A stretch of DNA of 64,000 nt from the NCBI RefSeq assembly GCF_000520955.1, contig NZ_JACC01000020.1, forward strand, positions 1 to 64,000. Direction: 5' to 3'. Numbering within the stretch: the stretch's first letter is position 1; every line of letters starts with the position of its first letter. Positions 8,241 to 17,930 of this stretch are shown in pieces. The notes below the pieces were generated by a model. The model was not told the DNA's origin, made no database searches, and saw nothing but the letters and a program-made list of their open reading frames with translations. The DNA comes from Aquimarina pacifica. Its GTDB lineage: Bacteria; Bacteroidota; Bacteroidia; Flavobacteriales; Flavobacteriaceae. The position numbers and the translations under genes are program-made.

Positions 8241-10619
8241 CTATTCTTTTACTAATTTCAATGTTTGAGATTCTTTACCCTGAAGCACTTTTAACATATA
8301 GATTCCTGTAGATAATTCTTCTCCAAAAGTTACTATTCTTGTTTTCAATGCTTCTGGAGCAACTGATAACAATTTACGTCCTGTAATGGAATAAAGCGTC
8401 ATGTCTGTTACTTCTGAAGAAAGTACCTCGATCTCAAATTTTGAAGTTGCTGGATTGCTAAGTGCTTTGGCTAATAACCCTGCAGTTAATGTCGAAGACT
8501 TACTCTCATCACTACACGCTGGTTCTGTTGTCTGATTACTAAAATAAAGAGTAAATGCACTATCTATTGATACCATAACAAAATTGCTACCATCTATTGC
8601 TACATAATAAGACCCATCAAGATTTGGAAACCCTGTTCCTGATAATGTAACGGCTGGTGATGCACTGTTAAAATTCTGACTAGTTATATTCGTCTTTAAG
8701 TCATTCCACCAACTTGGTTGCCCATTATTAGTGTTCATAGAAAATTGCCAAAGCCCATTATTTTGTAGATCCCAATTGATCACAAAACTAGTAACATTAC
8801 TAAGATCTGGTCCTCCGGTTCCTAAGGTATAACTATAGTTAAAAGACCTGTTTATTGATTCTAGTGAAGTACTCAATGGAGCTCCAAATGAACAATCTCC
8901 TGTACTATCATTAGGAAGTACGACAATGGTAGTTGTTTCTGTATCAGTTGAATCACCATTAGAAACTGTAAGTGTAACATTATATTCTCCTTCTTCGGTA
9001 TAGATATGAGATACTACCTCCCCGATTGCACTATTATTATCACCAAGGTCCCAAACGTATGTTAATGAACTACCGTCCTCACTTGAAGATCCTGAACCAT
9101 CAAAAATTACTGTTGCTGGTGCTACCTCATTTATAATCTCTGAAGAAATTACAGCTGTTACTGGTGCTGGTCCTTCTCCGTCATCTACCGATATCGTTAC
9201 AGTTTCTGTATCAGATAATTCTCCGTCACTAACTGTTAGTACCACTAGATAGTCTCCAAAATCTACAAATGTATGGGTTGCAGTCTCTCCTGTTACAGTA
9301 GCACTACCATCACCAAAATTCCAGCTATATGTTAAGCTATCACCATCTGGGTCAGAAGAAGTAGATGCACTAAAGCTTACTGTCAAAGGAGCATCTCCAG
9401 AAGTATCAGAAGATGTTAACCTTGCTACTGGTGGTAAATTACCTGTTTCATCTCCTATAACATTAGGTATTAATGGTGCTACGTGTGGTTGTAACACGTC
9501 CAATTTCCATTGATTAACGCTAGTCCAATCATCTTGTAAAATTCCTCCGGTATCTCCAGAATTAGGATTCATAGTCCAAAATGTCCATGAGTAAATATCA
9601 CCCATAAAGTCCATGTATTCTGTAAACCATGTATACGCAATACCACCATAGGCATTCTGATTTCTAATACCGAATTCTCCTATCAATATTGGTGAAGTAT
9701 TACTTTCGTATAGATAATGATAATGTTCTTCCCACAAAGCTGGCATATTTTCTGGAAAATTAGGCGCCTCGAACCAATCTTGTTGTGCTACTTCTGGTCC
9801 ATATTCGTGAGCTGAGTAAATTAATTTACTTGGATCAGATAATACAACAGGGTACTGTCCAGCTCCTTTAAGCTGTCCACCCCACCACCAGGTATCTCCT
9901 TCAAATTCTCCTACACCTTCTACCATAATCAATACATCAGGATTGACTTCTAGGATGGCATTACCACATCGTTCGGCTGCTTTGTTCCAATCTGTTGCAG
10001 GATTACTGTCTCCCCAAGTAGATCCGTGAGGTTCATTATTTAAATCCATAGCTACCACTGCAGAATATTCTTTATAACGATCTGCTAGAAAAAGCCAATC
10101 ATTAATCCATCTCTCTTCTGAATACTCATCGGTATACCAAACTTCTTCATTAAGAAATCCATCAGCTGCCCTAGAGTGATTGTCTAAAACGATTTTCATA
10201 TCATTTTCTTGACACCATCTTACAAAGATATCCATTAATTCTATTGGAGTACTTACAGTAGCTTCTTCTTCATTCATAGGAGAAACACCGCTATAAGCAT
10301 CTGTTCCGTATGAATTTATGTTAACCGATGCTCCCGGATTTAACATCTCATTACACCAAGGCACACGTATCGTATTGAATCCCATGTCTTTGATCTGCTG
10401 TAAAACACTTTTCATGTCTCGACTCCAAATCCCATGTGGGCTGTATAATGATGTCTCGAAACCAAACCAGTTGACACCAGTAAGTCGCACCTCTTTTCCG
10501 GTGCTATCATACAACTTGTTTCCTGAAGCAGTCAAGAAATTTTGTTGCTGACCAAATAGAGTTGTCATTGGGTTTAACCCCAGAATGGCAACTACTAATA
10601 ATGTTAGTACTTTTCTCAT
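8241..10619 (-). CDS. GH5 family cellulase (endoglucanase) with PKD domains and T9SS tail
   Basis: This 792-residue secreted enzyme should hydrolyse beta-1,4-glucan chains. A signal peptide (about residues 1-24) is followed by a GH5 TIM barrel (about 25-390). The acid/base glutamate is E196 in LNNEPHG and the nucleophile is E315 in ILIGEFG. Two PKD domains follow (about 398-482 and 490-570), then the unassigned Cys-bounded module (about 576-702) and a T9SS type A sorting domain (about 715-792). It lies 154 bases after the GH9-GH48 gene, with a possible terminator between them. Beta-1,4-endoglucanase is the most likely activity given the neighbours; a mannanase cannot be excluded from sequence alone. 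Confidence 0.9.
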   Translation of the reverse strand: MRKVLTLLVVAILGLNPMTTLFGQQQNFLTASGNKLYDSTGKEVRLTGVNWFGFETSLYSPHGIWSRDMKSVLQQIKDMGFNTIRVPWCNEMLNPGASVNINSYGTDAYSGVSPMNEEEATVSTPIELMDIFVRWCQENDMKIVLDNHSRAADGFLNEEVWYTDEYSEERWINDWLFLADRYKEYSAVVAMDLNNEPHGSTWGDSNPATDWNKAAERCGNAILEVNPDVLIMVEGVGEFEGDTWWWGGQLKGAGQYPVVLSDPSKLIYSAHEYGPEVAQQDWFEAPNFPENMPALWEEHYHYLYESNTSPILIGEFGIRNQNAYGGIAYTWFTEYMDFMGDIYSWTFWTMNPNSGDTGGILQDDWTSVNQWKLDVLQPHVAPLIPNVIGDETGNLPPVARLTSSDTSGDAPLTVSFSASTSSDPDGDSLTYSWNFGDGSATVTGETATHTFVDFGDYLVVLTVSDGELSDTETVTISVDDGEGPAPVTAVISSEIINEVAPATVIFDGSGSSSEDGSSLTYVWDLGDNNSAIGEVVSHIYTEEGEYNVTLTVSNGDSTDTETTTIVVLPNDSTGDCSFGAPLSTSLESINRSFNYSYTLGTGGPDLSNVTSFVINWDLQNNGLWQFSMNTNNGQPSWWNDLKTNITSQNFNSASPAVTLSGTGFPNLDGSYYVAIDGSNFVMVSIDSAFTLYFSNQTTEPACSDESKSSTLTAGLLAKALSNPATSKFEIEVLSSEVTDMTLYSITGRKLLSVAPEALKTRIVTFGEELSTGIYMLKVLQGKESQTLKLVKE
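8514..8894 (-). repeat. Unassigned Cys-bounded module, copy in the GH5 enzyme
   Basis: Codes for about 127 residues bounded by two cysteines, lying between PKD 2 and the T9SS tail. It carries LGTGGPDLSNVTSF, NNGLWQFSMNTNNG, SQNFNS and DGSYYVAID. Confidence 0.8.
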
Positions 10620-10689
10620 GTTTTTTAAAATTTCTTTTTGTTAAACCATTTTTCGTAGTGATAGGTTATAACAAACATTAAAACAACAA

Positions 10690-10713
10690 AGGAGAGCTGC
10701 TTACAACTCTCCT
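10690..10713 (-). terminator. Possible terminator after the GH9-GH48 gene
   Basis: Hairpin with AGGAGAG / CTCTCCT arms and a 10-base loop. On the minus strand it is followed by a T-rich stretch (TTGTTGTTTT). It would end or attenuate the GH9-GH48 transcript before the GH5 gene. Confidence 0.55.
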
Positions 10714-10773
10714 CTGTTTTTTAATTCATTTACTTATCTGTTAAGATTATAATATATCCAGCGATGAAGCTAA

Positions 10774-13700
10774 TTATTTCTTAATAATTTTCTTCACAAC
10801 TGTATCAACATTACTACCTTCAACTCTTAAGAAATACATACCTGTTGGTAATCCTGATAAATCTAAACGAGCTTGAATTTGAGCATTAGAAACTTCTTTA
10901 GTTCTAACTACTTTTCTTTGTAGGTTTGTTAATGTCAAAGTAACATTTTCTACTTTTTTATCACCAGAAAGCGTTATTTCAACATATTTGTTTGCTGGTA
11001 CAGGAGCAGCAATCACGTTAAAATCTTTCTGAGTAACAGAAGATTTTGCAACTACATCATCTCCAAAGAAGAATCCGTATTCTGCATTCGCTAATGCGAT
11101 CTCCATCTGTGCCCAAGTTCTATGGTAAGACTGCGTAAAATCTTCACCTGCATTATAAGCAGTTTCTAATCTATCGAATTCTGGATCATCTCTTAAGTCT
11201 GATCTGATATCAAGGAAAGATACTCCTGGCTCTATAACGTCTCCGTTACCCATAACACCACTATATCCTTCAGGAACATATACTTCTTGTTCGAAGATTC
11301 TGCTGAAGTCTCCTCTACTTTCTACAGTAGCAACTCCTTTATCATCTCTATATGTGTTCCACATTCTATCTAACACTTCCTTAGCAAGATCACGAGATTC
11401 TGTATCTAAAGTTGCATGCTCTTCTGTTGCTTTTGCATAGTAAATAAGTGCTTTTGCCATAGAAGCAGCAATACCTAAATCTTTATTGTAACCAGTTACG
11501 GTAACTGTAAGATTATCATTAGAACCAGGGTTTGTTGGATCCCAAGTATCAGGTTCTCCTGACCACTCTAATGTAGCAGGGATTAAGAAATCATTATCTC
11601 CTACTAACTGTACTTCACTTTTTACCCAAGCAACCCATTTATCCATAAGGTTTTTTGCCATTGCGTCATTGGTAATGTAGTAGTATTCTGCTACACGCTC
11701 CATTGACCAAGCTTGCCATCCAAACCAAGTACCACTTCCTGGATCATGATATACTGGATTATCATCATAAGCCATATCATAGAATGTAGACTTACCAGAA
11801 GGATACACACTATAATCACCATTCCAACTATTAGTAGCACCACCTGCAATTCCTCCGTTACTAGCTTGTAACCACGTATAGAATTCCATTTGTCTTGTCA
11901 AACTTTGTGACCAGTCTCTTTCTCCATTCTGAGAAATTGGCTTCATTTCATCAACTTCTGTTAATGCGTATGCTGCAATTGGGTTTTGATATCCAAAGTG
12001 ACAGTGACTAGAACTAATTCTAAATGCCCATGGAGAAGAAGTATCTGCTGCACCACCCCATGATATATACCATGACATTAAGTAGTGTGCACTATCATAT
12101 CCTGTACCTGCACCACTTGTAGCACTTTGTACTCCCATTGGCTTGAAATACTTATCAAACATTCCTAATCTTAGGTAATCTCCCATTTTAGAAGCTTTAT
12201 CTAAATCAAGACCTCCTAAACTTGCGCCTTGTTCTTTTGCATATTCTTGAGCCCAATACATTGCCTGAACAGCTCTTGCGTCTGCATCAGTTGCACTTGT
12301 ATATCTCCATTGCTCAGAATAATTAGCATCTAATGTAAATAAGGATAGGAAACCTGTATCACTACCCCAATCAAAGCTCTCCCAAGATGGGTGAGGTACT
12401 GTTTCGTAAACAGACTCTTCTTCACCTCTTTGGAACGTGTTAATATAAGAAGGTGTACTAACACCATCTCCCTGATTACCATATCCGTAGAAATTGTCAT
12501 TATCTAATAACCAGTGCATCTGATATACATCAGAACCATAGGTAGCTGTTAAATCAGACGATACTGGATCTACTCCTACAGGAGCTGTAAAGCTCAGTGG
12601 TGCTGGATAACCAGACGGATCTGAAAATTCTGGTGCATAAGCAGCAGGAGATGAAGGATCATAAGCATCATTAGTTGGCTGATTTGCATTGTCAGGAATA
12701 ATAAATTCTTCTATTTTTTCCCAAACATCAGCTAATGGTTGCCAATCAGTCGTAATTCTACCATGCATAGCTTCCATCCATACCCAGTAAGAATATAACT
12801 CACTAGTTGACTCATGACCGTAATCAGGAGCTTCTACAATAAGTGTTTCTATAGAGTGATGTGGTGATCCATCTGCACTGAAATATCCATTCTCTGGATT
12901 ATAGATTTCTGCTCTTAACTCAGTAAAACGATCGATATATTCATTTTCTGGTGTCCCTACAATTTCATCCTTAGAAGCAATTGTAATTATATCAGTATCA
13001 ATGTTTCCTGTAGCATCTGTAACTGTTAACGTTACCGTATAAGGATCATCTGAATAAGCAAATGTGTTATCTGCAACAATACCTGTTGCGCTGCTTCCAT
13101 CTCCAAAATCCCATGCATAAGAAACGATATCATTATCAACATCTGTAGAACCAGAAGCATCAAAAGTAACGAAGAATGGTGCAAGACCTACAGTTCCTGG
13201 ATCAACAGAAATATCTGCAACAGGAGCACTAGTACCGTCTCCACATTCTGGAGCGATAGAAGATGTACTAAAGTACAATGTAAACTCATCTGTTTGAGAA
13301 ACTAACACAAAATTACCTTCATCGATAGTAGCATAATAAGCTCCATCTAATCCTGGGAATCCTGAACCACTAATTGTTATAGAAGCTCCGGCAGAATTAA
13401 AGTTTTGAGATGAACCACTACCTATATCAGTATACCAATTTGGATTACCATTATTCGTGTTCATAGAGAACTGGTATAAACCATTATTTGCAGCATCCCA
13501 ATTGATAGAGAAGTTTGTTACGTTATCCAAATTTGGTCCTCCTGTTCCTAATACAAATACATTAGAGAAAGAAGAGTTAATAGATGGTAAACCTGAAGCT
13601 ATAGGAGTATCAAATGGACATCCATCAACTGGAGTAACATCTTCTTCTGCTGAAATAGCAACAGAAGCTGTATCTGATCCACCATTACCATCAGTAACAG

Positions 13701-16700
13701 TAACTATAGCTGTATAATTTCCAGCTGCATATGTATGTGTTGATGTAGCACCAGTTCCTGATGTACCATCACCATAATCAATACTGTAGCTTAACGTATC
13801 TCCGTCTGCATCTGTAGAACCTGAAGCATCAAAACTTACCTCTAATGGTGCATCACCAGAATCAGGAGTCGCTGTTAATGCGGCTACAGGAGGAGTATTT
13901 CCTATTATAATCTCACTTACAGAAATAGCAACAGAAGCTGTATCTGATCCACCATTACCATCAGTAACAGTAACCGTAGCTGTATAATCACCAGCTTCAT
14001 ATGTATGTGTTGATGTAGCACCAGTTCCTGATGTACCATCACCATAATCAATACTGTAGCTTAACGTATCTCCGTCTGCATCTGTAGAACCTGAAGCATC
14101 AAAACTTACCTCTAATGGTGCATCACCAGAATCAGGAGTCGCTGTTAATGCGGCTACAGGAGGAGTATTCACTACTATAATATCAGTTACAGAAATAGCA
14201 ACAGATGCTGTATCTGATCCACCATTACCATCAGTAACAGTAACTATAGCTGTATAATCACCAGCTTCATATGTATGTGTTGATGTAGCACCAGTTCCTG
14301 ATGTACCATCACCATAATCAATACTGTAGCTTAACGTATCTCCGTCTGCATCTGTAGAACCTGAAGCATCAAAACTTACCTCTAATGGTGCATCACCAGA
14401 ATCAGGAGTCGCTGTTAATGCGGCTACAGGAGGAGTATTTCCTATTATAATCTCACTTACAGAAATAGCAACAGAAGCTGTATCTGATCCACCATTACCA
14501 TCAGTAACAGTAACCGTAGCTGTATAATCACCAGCTTCATATGTATGTGTTGATGTAGCACCAGTTCCTGATGTACCATCACCATAATCAATACTGTAGC
14601 TTAACGTATCTCCGTCTACATCTGTAGAACCTGAAGCATCAAAACTTACCTCTAATGGTGCATCACCAGAATCAGGAGTCGCTGTTAATGCGGCTACAGG
14701 ATCATTATTCGGAGTTATAATTACTCCACAATCAGGTGCATCAGAAGAATTACTAAAGTAGATTGTAAATCCTCCTGTTTGAGATACTAAAACAAAATTA
14801 CCTTCGTCGTTAGCTGCATAGTATGTACCATCAAATCCTGAAAATCCTGATCCAGTAATAGTAATTGCTGGTTCTGCAGAATTAAAGTTTTGTGTAACTT
14901 TTCCTAAGAAGTCATTATACCAATTTGGAACCCCATTATTGGTAAGCATAGAGAATTGATACAATCCATTGTTAGATAAATCCCAATTGATTGTAAAGTT
15001 AGTTACATTATCAAAGCTTGGTCCACCATCTCCTAATACATGAATGTTATTATATTGAACATTAGAAATACTAGGTAAAGCAGTTGCTATTGGAGTATCA
15101 AAAGTACAACTCTGACTTCCGTCAGTTACATTAATTGTAGTTGTTGCAGAATCTGTTCCTGCCGAATTCGTAACTGTAAGTGTCACTGTAGCAGTTCCTA
15201 GTTCGGTATAAGTAGTAGATGCTACAGCTGTAGATGCCGTTTGACCATTACCAAAATCCCAACTATATGTAAGACCGTCTCCTGTTGGATCAGCAGATGC
15301 AGATGCATCAAAAGTAACCTCGAACGGCGCTACTCCTGCATCAGCACTAGATGTAAAAGAAGCTACCGGAGTACCGTCAGTTACACTGATTGTTGTAGTT
15401 GCTATATCTGATTTACCATTAGCTGTTACTGTAAGGGTTGCTGTATACTCTCCTATTGCATCATATTCATGATCAGCAGTAACTCCTGTACCAGTGCTAC
15501 CATCTCCGAAGTTCCATGCATAAGAAATTGAATCACCATTTGCATCAGAGGATGCAGATGCATCAAAACTAACGGTTACAGGAGCAATTCCTGCTGTTGG
15601 TGTAGCGCTAAATTCTGCTTCTGGAGCAATATCTCCATCATTTACTGTGATAACTTTTGTAACTTCTGTAGATGTATTTTCTCCATCACTTACAGTAAGA
15701 GTTACTAAATAAGATCCTATTTCATCATATGTAATATCAGGTGTAGCTGAAGATGAAGATTGACCATTACCAAAATCCCAATTGTATGTTAGTACATCTC
15801 CATTTGGATCAGAAGACTCTGATGCATCAAATGCAACATCTAACGGTGCAATTCCTTCTTCTGGTGTAGCTGTAAAAGATGCTGTTGGCACGTCGCCTCC
15901 GTTTGGCTCATTACCAAAAACTAATACACCATTATCGTATACCGGAATATTAGGACTTTCTGTAGCTGAACTAGTTAAACCTATTGCCGACCAATCATTT
16001 GATGCATCGTAAGGATTATTATTAGTCGATATTTGAATTTGAACTTCATATCTAAAAGCAGGATCTCCCACAGGAGAAATTACATTTCCTGCCAAAGAAA
16101 TATCTGCATAATAAATATTATTTTCTGCATCCCATTCCTTTATAGATAATGATGAATTACCAGTCTGAGCATAACTCAACGAAATAGAAATATCATCTAT
16201 AGTACTTCCAGCAGCTACTGCTTCAGATATATCAAAGAAATATCTCATAGAAACATTATCTGTAACTCTTGCTGGCCATGCTGATCTGTTTTGGAACATG
16301 ATACTAACTGTACTTCCAAAAGCATTATTACTATTAAATTTTGAATACGAACGTAACTCTGCTCTTGAAGGTACTTCTTCTACAGGAAAGTTAGTTAATG
16401 GATTACCACCATACTCACTATACATTCTTGCTAATGCACCCGTAAAAGCAGCATTATAATCACACGCTACTTCATTGGCAATATAATCCCCTCTATCATC
16501 TTCAAATTGATCATTAGGAGCACTTGGTCCCCCTGCTAATGCACCATATAATATATGGCTTGAATCTACTGGATTAGCTTGTAATGAATTTGCCCATGGC
16601 CCGTGAGCTGCTCTATGGTGAACACTATTTGCAGGATCATTACCAAATCCAACCATAAAACTTCTGTTAAGAGGGTTATCTCCTAAAGCATAATTAATTT

Positions 16701-17805
16701 GTCTTACTGCAAAGTCATGGTAAGTATCGGCTTTTGTAGTTTGTACCTTATCACTGTAGATAAACGCTAATAACGAAGTATTTGCTGAGTGTCTTAATGA
16801 TCCCCAAGTAGTTAAATGCGCTTGGCCACCTGAACTATAAGCAATTCTTTCTCCATTATAACCATCTGTCCAATAATCTAAATGCCTTTCTGCATCTACT
16901 TTGTACTCCTCTTTATCGGTTAACATAGACATCAAAATATAACATCCGTAAGATTTATCATCCCACGCTAAACCCCATTTGTAGGCTTTTACATCAGATC
17001 CTATTTCAGTACCTAAATTTGGATATTCTGACTCAGCCTTATCTAAGTATGAGCTATCTCCTGTAGCTCTATAAAGCCATATTGCTCCCCAAACAAGTTC
17101 ATCTTGATATCCACTCCAAGAATTATAGAATCCCGAAGCATCTGTAATTGCATCTGAATATTTACCTCTATAATTATCTGCAAAACTATATAACTGCTCT
17201 GCATGCTGTAAAAGTGTAGCACTATACGCAGGATCATCATTTGCATATAACATACTTACTGCAGCCATTGCAGCGGCAGTTTCTGCTGCTAACTCAGTTC
17301 CTGGATTAGATGCATCAATTTTGTAAGATGGTCTGTCCATTGTCATTACCTCAGATGCACCCCAGTAAGCGTGATCTACACCACCGTTACCCAATTGTCC
17401 ATAAAATTCATTAGGTGCCGTATGACATTTAATAAAATAGTCTGTAACAAAACGTAAGTTTCTTTTTAAGGCTTCCATTTGCCCTGTAGACTCATAAGCA
17501 TCTGGATATTCAATAGCTCCCCATGCTAATGCAGTAACACTGTATGCCATTGGGAAACCGAATTTTACATGATCTCCAGCATCATACCATCCCCCTGTAA
17601 GGTCATGTCCAACGTCAGATCCATCATCTAAAGCAGAATCCCCTCGCCAAGTAACTCGGTTCCAGTCAGGCAATTCTCCCGATTGTTGCGCCTCATAGAA
17701 GAAAATAGACTTCTGTAAAGCTTCTCCATAATTAAATTGCGCGGACAATTTAACGGAGATTAAGCATAGCACTATTACTATACTTGATTTAATAAAATTT
17801 TTCAT
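10774..17805 (-). CDS. Bifunctional GH9-CBM3-PKD-GH48 cellulase with T9SS tail
   Basis: This 2343-residue secreted enzyme combines a processive or endo-acting GH9 cellulase with a GH48 cellobiohydrolase. A signal peptide ends near SAQ23. GH9 spans about residues 24-465, with the YDAGD motif (D75 and D78, D78 the likely base), the VHHRAAHG histidines and acid E445 in ANEVACDYNAAF. A CBM3c-type module follows (about 478-632), then three PKD domains, an unassigned Cys-bounded module (899-1026), four near-identical PKD domains (about 1036-1395), a second copy of the module (1396-1518) and another PKD. GH48 spans about 1617-2245, with acid E1665 in APDYGHEST. A T9SS sorting domain ends the chain. 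The layout parallels the known Caldicellulosiruptor CelA (GH9-CBM3-GH48), with PKD and unassigned modules in place of the extra CBM3s. It probably follows the small T9SS gene upstream in one transcript. Confidence 0.93.
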   Translation of the reverse strand: MKNFIKSSIVIVLCLISVKLSAQFNYGEALQKSIFFYEAQQSGELPDWNRVTWRGDSALDDGSDVGHDLTGGWYDAGDHVKFGFPMAYSVTALAWGAIEYPDAYESTGQMEALKRNLRFVTDYFIKCHTAPNEFYGQLGNGGVDHAYWGASEVMTMDRPSYKIDASNPGTELAAETAAAMAAVSMLYANDDPAYSATLLQHAEQLYSFADNYRGKYSDAITDASGFYNSWSGYQDELVWGAIWLYRATGDSSYLDKAESEYPNLGTEIGSDVKAYKWGLAWDDKSYGCYILMSMLTDKEEYKVDAERHLDYWTDGYNGERIAYSSGGQAHLTTWGSLRHSANTSLLAFIYSDKVQTTKADTYHDFAVRQINYALGDNPLNRSFMVGFGNDPANSVHHRAAHGPWANSLQANPVDSSHILYGALAGGPSAPNDQFEDDRGDYIANEVACDYNAAFTGALARMYSEYGGNPLTNFPVEEVPSRAELRSYSKFNSNNAFGSTVSIMFQNRSAWPARVTDNVSMRYFFDISEAVAAGSTIDDISISLSYAQTGNSSLSIKEWDAENNIYYADISLAGNVISPVGDPAFRYEVQIQISTNNNPYDASNDWSAIGLTSSATESPNIPVYDNGVLVFGNEPNGGDVPTASFTATPEEGIAPLDVAFDASESSDPNGDVLTYNWDFGNGQSSSSATPDITYDEIGSYLVTLTVSDGENTSTEVTKVITVNDGDIAPEAEFSATPTAGIAPVTVSFDASASSDANGDSISYAWNFGDGSTGTGVTADHEYDAIGEYTATLTVTANGKSDIATTTISVTDGTPVASFTSSADAGVAPFEVTFDASASADPTGDGLTYSWDFGNGQTASTAVASTTYTELGTATVTLTVTNSAGTDSATTTINVTDGSQSCTFDTPIATALPSISNVQYNNIHVLGDGGPSFDNVTNFTINWDLSNNGLYQFSMLTNNGVPNWYNDFLGKVTQNFNSAEPAITITGSGFSGFDGTYYAANDEGNFVLVSQTGGFTIYFSNSSDAPDCGVIITPNNDPVAALTATPDSGDAPLEVSFDASGSTDVDGDTLSYSIDYGDGTSGTGATSTHTYEAGDYTATVTVTDGNGGSDTASVAISVSEIIIGNTPPVAALTATPDSGDAPLEVSFDASGSTDADGDTLSYSIDYGDGTSGTGATSTHTYEAGDYTAIVTVTDGNGGSDTASVAISVTDIIVVNTPPVAALTATPDSGDAPLEVSFDASGSTDADGDTLSYSIDYGDGTSGTGATSTHTYEAGDYTATVTVTDGNGGSDTASVAISVSEIIIGNTPPVAALTATPDSGDAPLEVSFDASGSTDADGDTLSYSIDYGDGTSGTGATSTHTYAAGNYTAIVTVTDGNGGSDTASVAISAEEDVTPVDGCPFDTPIASGLPSINSSFSNVFVLGTGGPNLDNVTNFSINWDAANNGLYQFSMNTNNGNPNWYTDIGSGSSQNFNSAGASITISGSGFPGLDGAYYATIDEGNFVLVSQTDEFTLYFSTSSIAPECGDGTSAPVADISVDPGTVGLAPFFVTFDASGSTDVDNDIVSYAWDFGDGSSATGIVADNTFAYSDDPYTVTLTVTDATGNIDTDIITIASKDEIVGTPENEYIDRFTELRAEIYNPENGYFSADGSPHHSIETLIVEAPDYGHESTSELYSYWVWMEAMHGRITTDWQPLADVWEKIEEFIIPDNANQPTNDAYDPSSPAAYAPEFSDPSGYPAPLSFTAPVGVDPVSSDLTATYGSDVYQMHWLLDNDNFYGYGNQGDGVSTPSYINTFQRGEEESVYETVPHPSWESFDWGSDTGFLSLFTLDANYSEQWRYTSATDADARAVQAMYWAQEYAKEQGASLGGLDLDKASKMGDYLRLGMFDKYFKPMGVQSATSGAGTGYDSAHYLMSWYISWGGAADTSSPWAFRISSSHCHFGYQNPIAAYALTEVDEMKPISQNGERDWSQSLTRQMEFYTWLQASNGGIAGGATNSWNGDYSVYPSGKSTFYDMAYDDNPVYHDPGSGTWFGWQAWSMERVAEYYYITNDAMAKNLMDKWVAWVKSEVQLVGDNDFLIPATLEWSGEPDTWDPTNPGSNDNLTVTVTGYNKDLGIAASMAKALIYYAKATEEHATLDTESRDLAKEVLDRMWNTYRDDKGVATVESRGDFSRIFEQEVYVPEGYSGVMGNGDVIEPGVSFLDIRSDLRDDPEFDRLETAYNAGEDFTQSYHRTWAQMEIALANAEYGFFFGDDVVAKSSVTQKDFNVIAAPVPANKYVEITLSGDKKVENVTLTLTNLQRKVVRTKEVSNAQIQARLDLSGLPTGMYFLRVEGSNVDTVVKKIIKK
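13253..13620 (-). repeat. Unassigned Cys-bounded module, second copy in the GH9-GH48 enzyme
   Basis: Codes for about 123 residues between cysteines, carrying LGTGGPNLDNVTNF, INWDAANNGLYQFSMNTNNG, SQNFNS and DGAYYATID. It lies between the four tandem PKD repeats and the PKD next to GH48. Confidence 0.8.
13621..14700 (-). repeat. Four tandem near-identical 270-base PKD repeats
   Basis: Four in-frame units of exactly 270 bases (90 residues each) start at 14700, 14430, 14160 and 13890 on the minus strand. Each begins PVAALTATPDSGDAPLEV. Units 1 and 3 share the linker SEIIIGNTP while unit 2 has TDIIVVNTP, which suggests duplication of a 540-base pair of units. The high DNA identity points to recent unequal recombination or gene conversion. 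Confidence 0.9.
14728..15108 (-). repeat. Unassigned Cys-bounded module, first copy in the GH9-GH48 enzyme
   Basis: Codes for about 127 residues between cysteines, with LGDGGPSFDNVTNF, INWDLSNNGLYQFSMLTNNG, TQNFNS and DGTYYAAND. It lies between the third PKD and the four tandem PKD repeats. Confidence 0.8.
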
Positions 17806-17930
17806 GATTTTCGTGAATTTAAATTTAATATATTTAGTGGTTTAAAATTTTTGGGTTTTCTTTTCTAAGGTGAGTGATTTATCATTTTTTTGGGTTTTAA
17901 GATTTGGTTTTACTTTTTATTGATAGTTAT

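Noticed and set aside
13621..14700. Tandem repeats considered as a CRISPR array or mobile repeat
   Set aside because: Units are 270 bases, contiguous, in frame and encode PKD domains, so this is a protein repeat.
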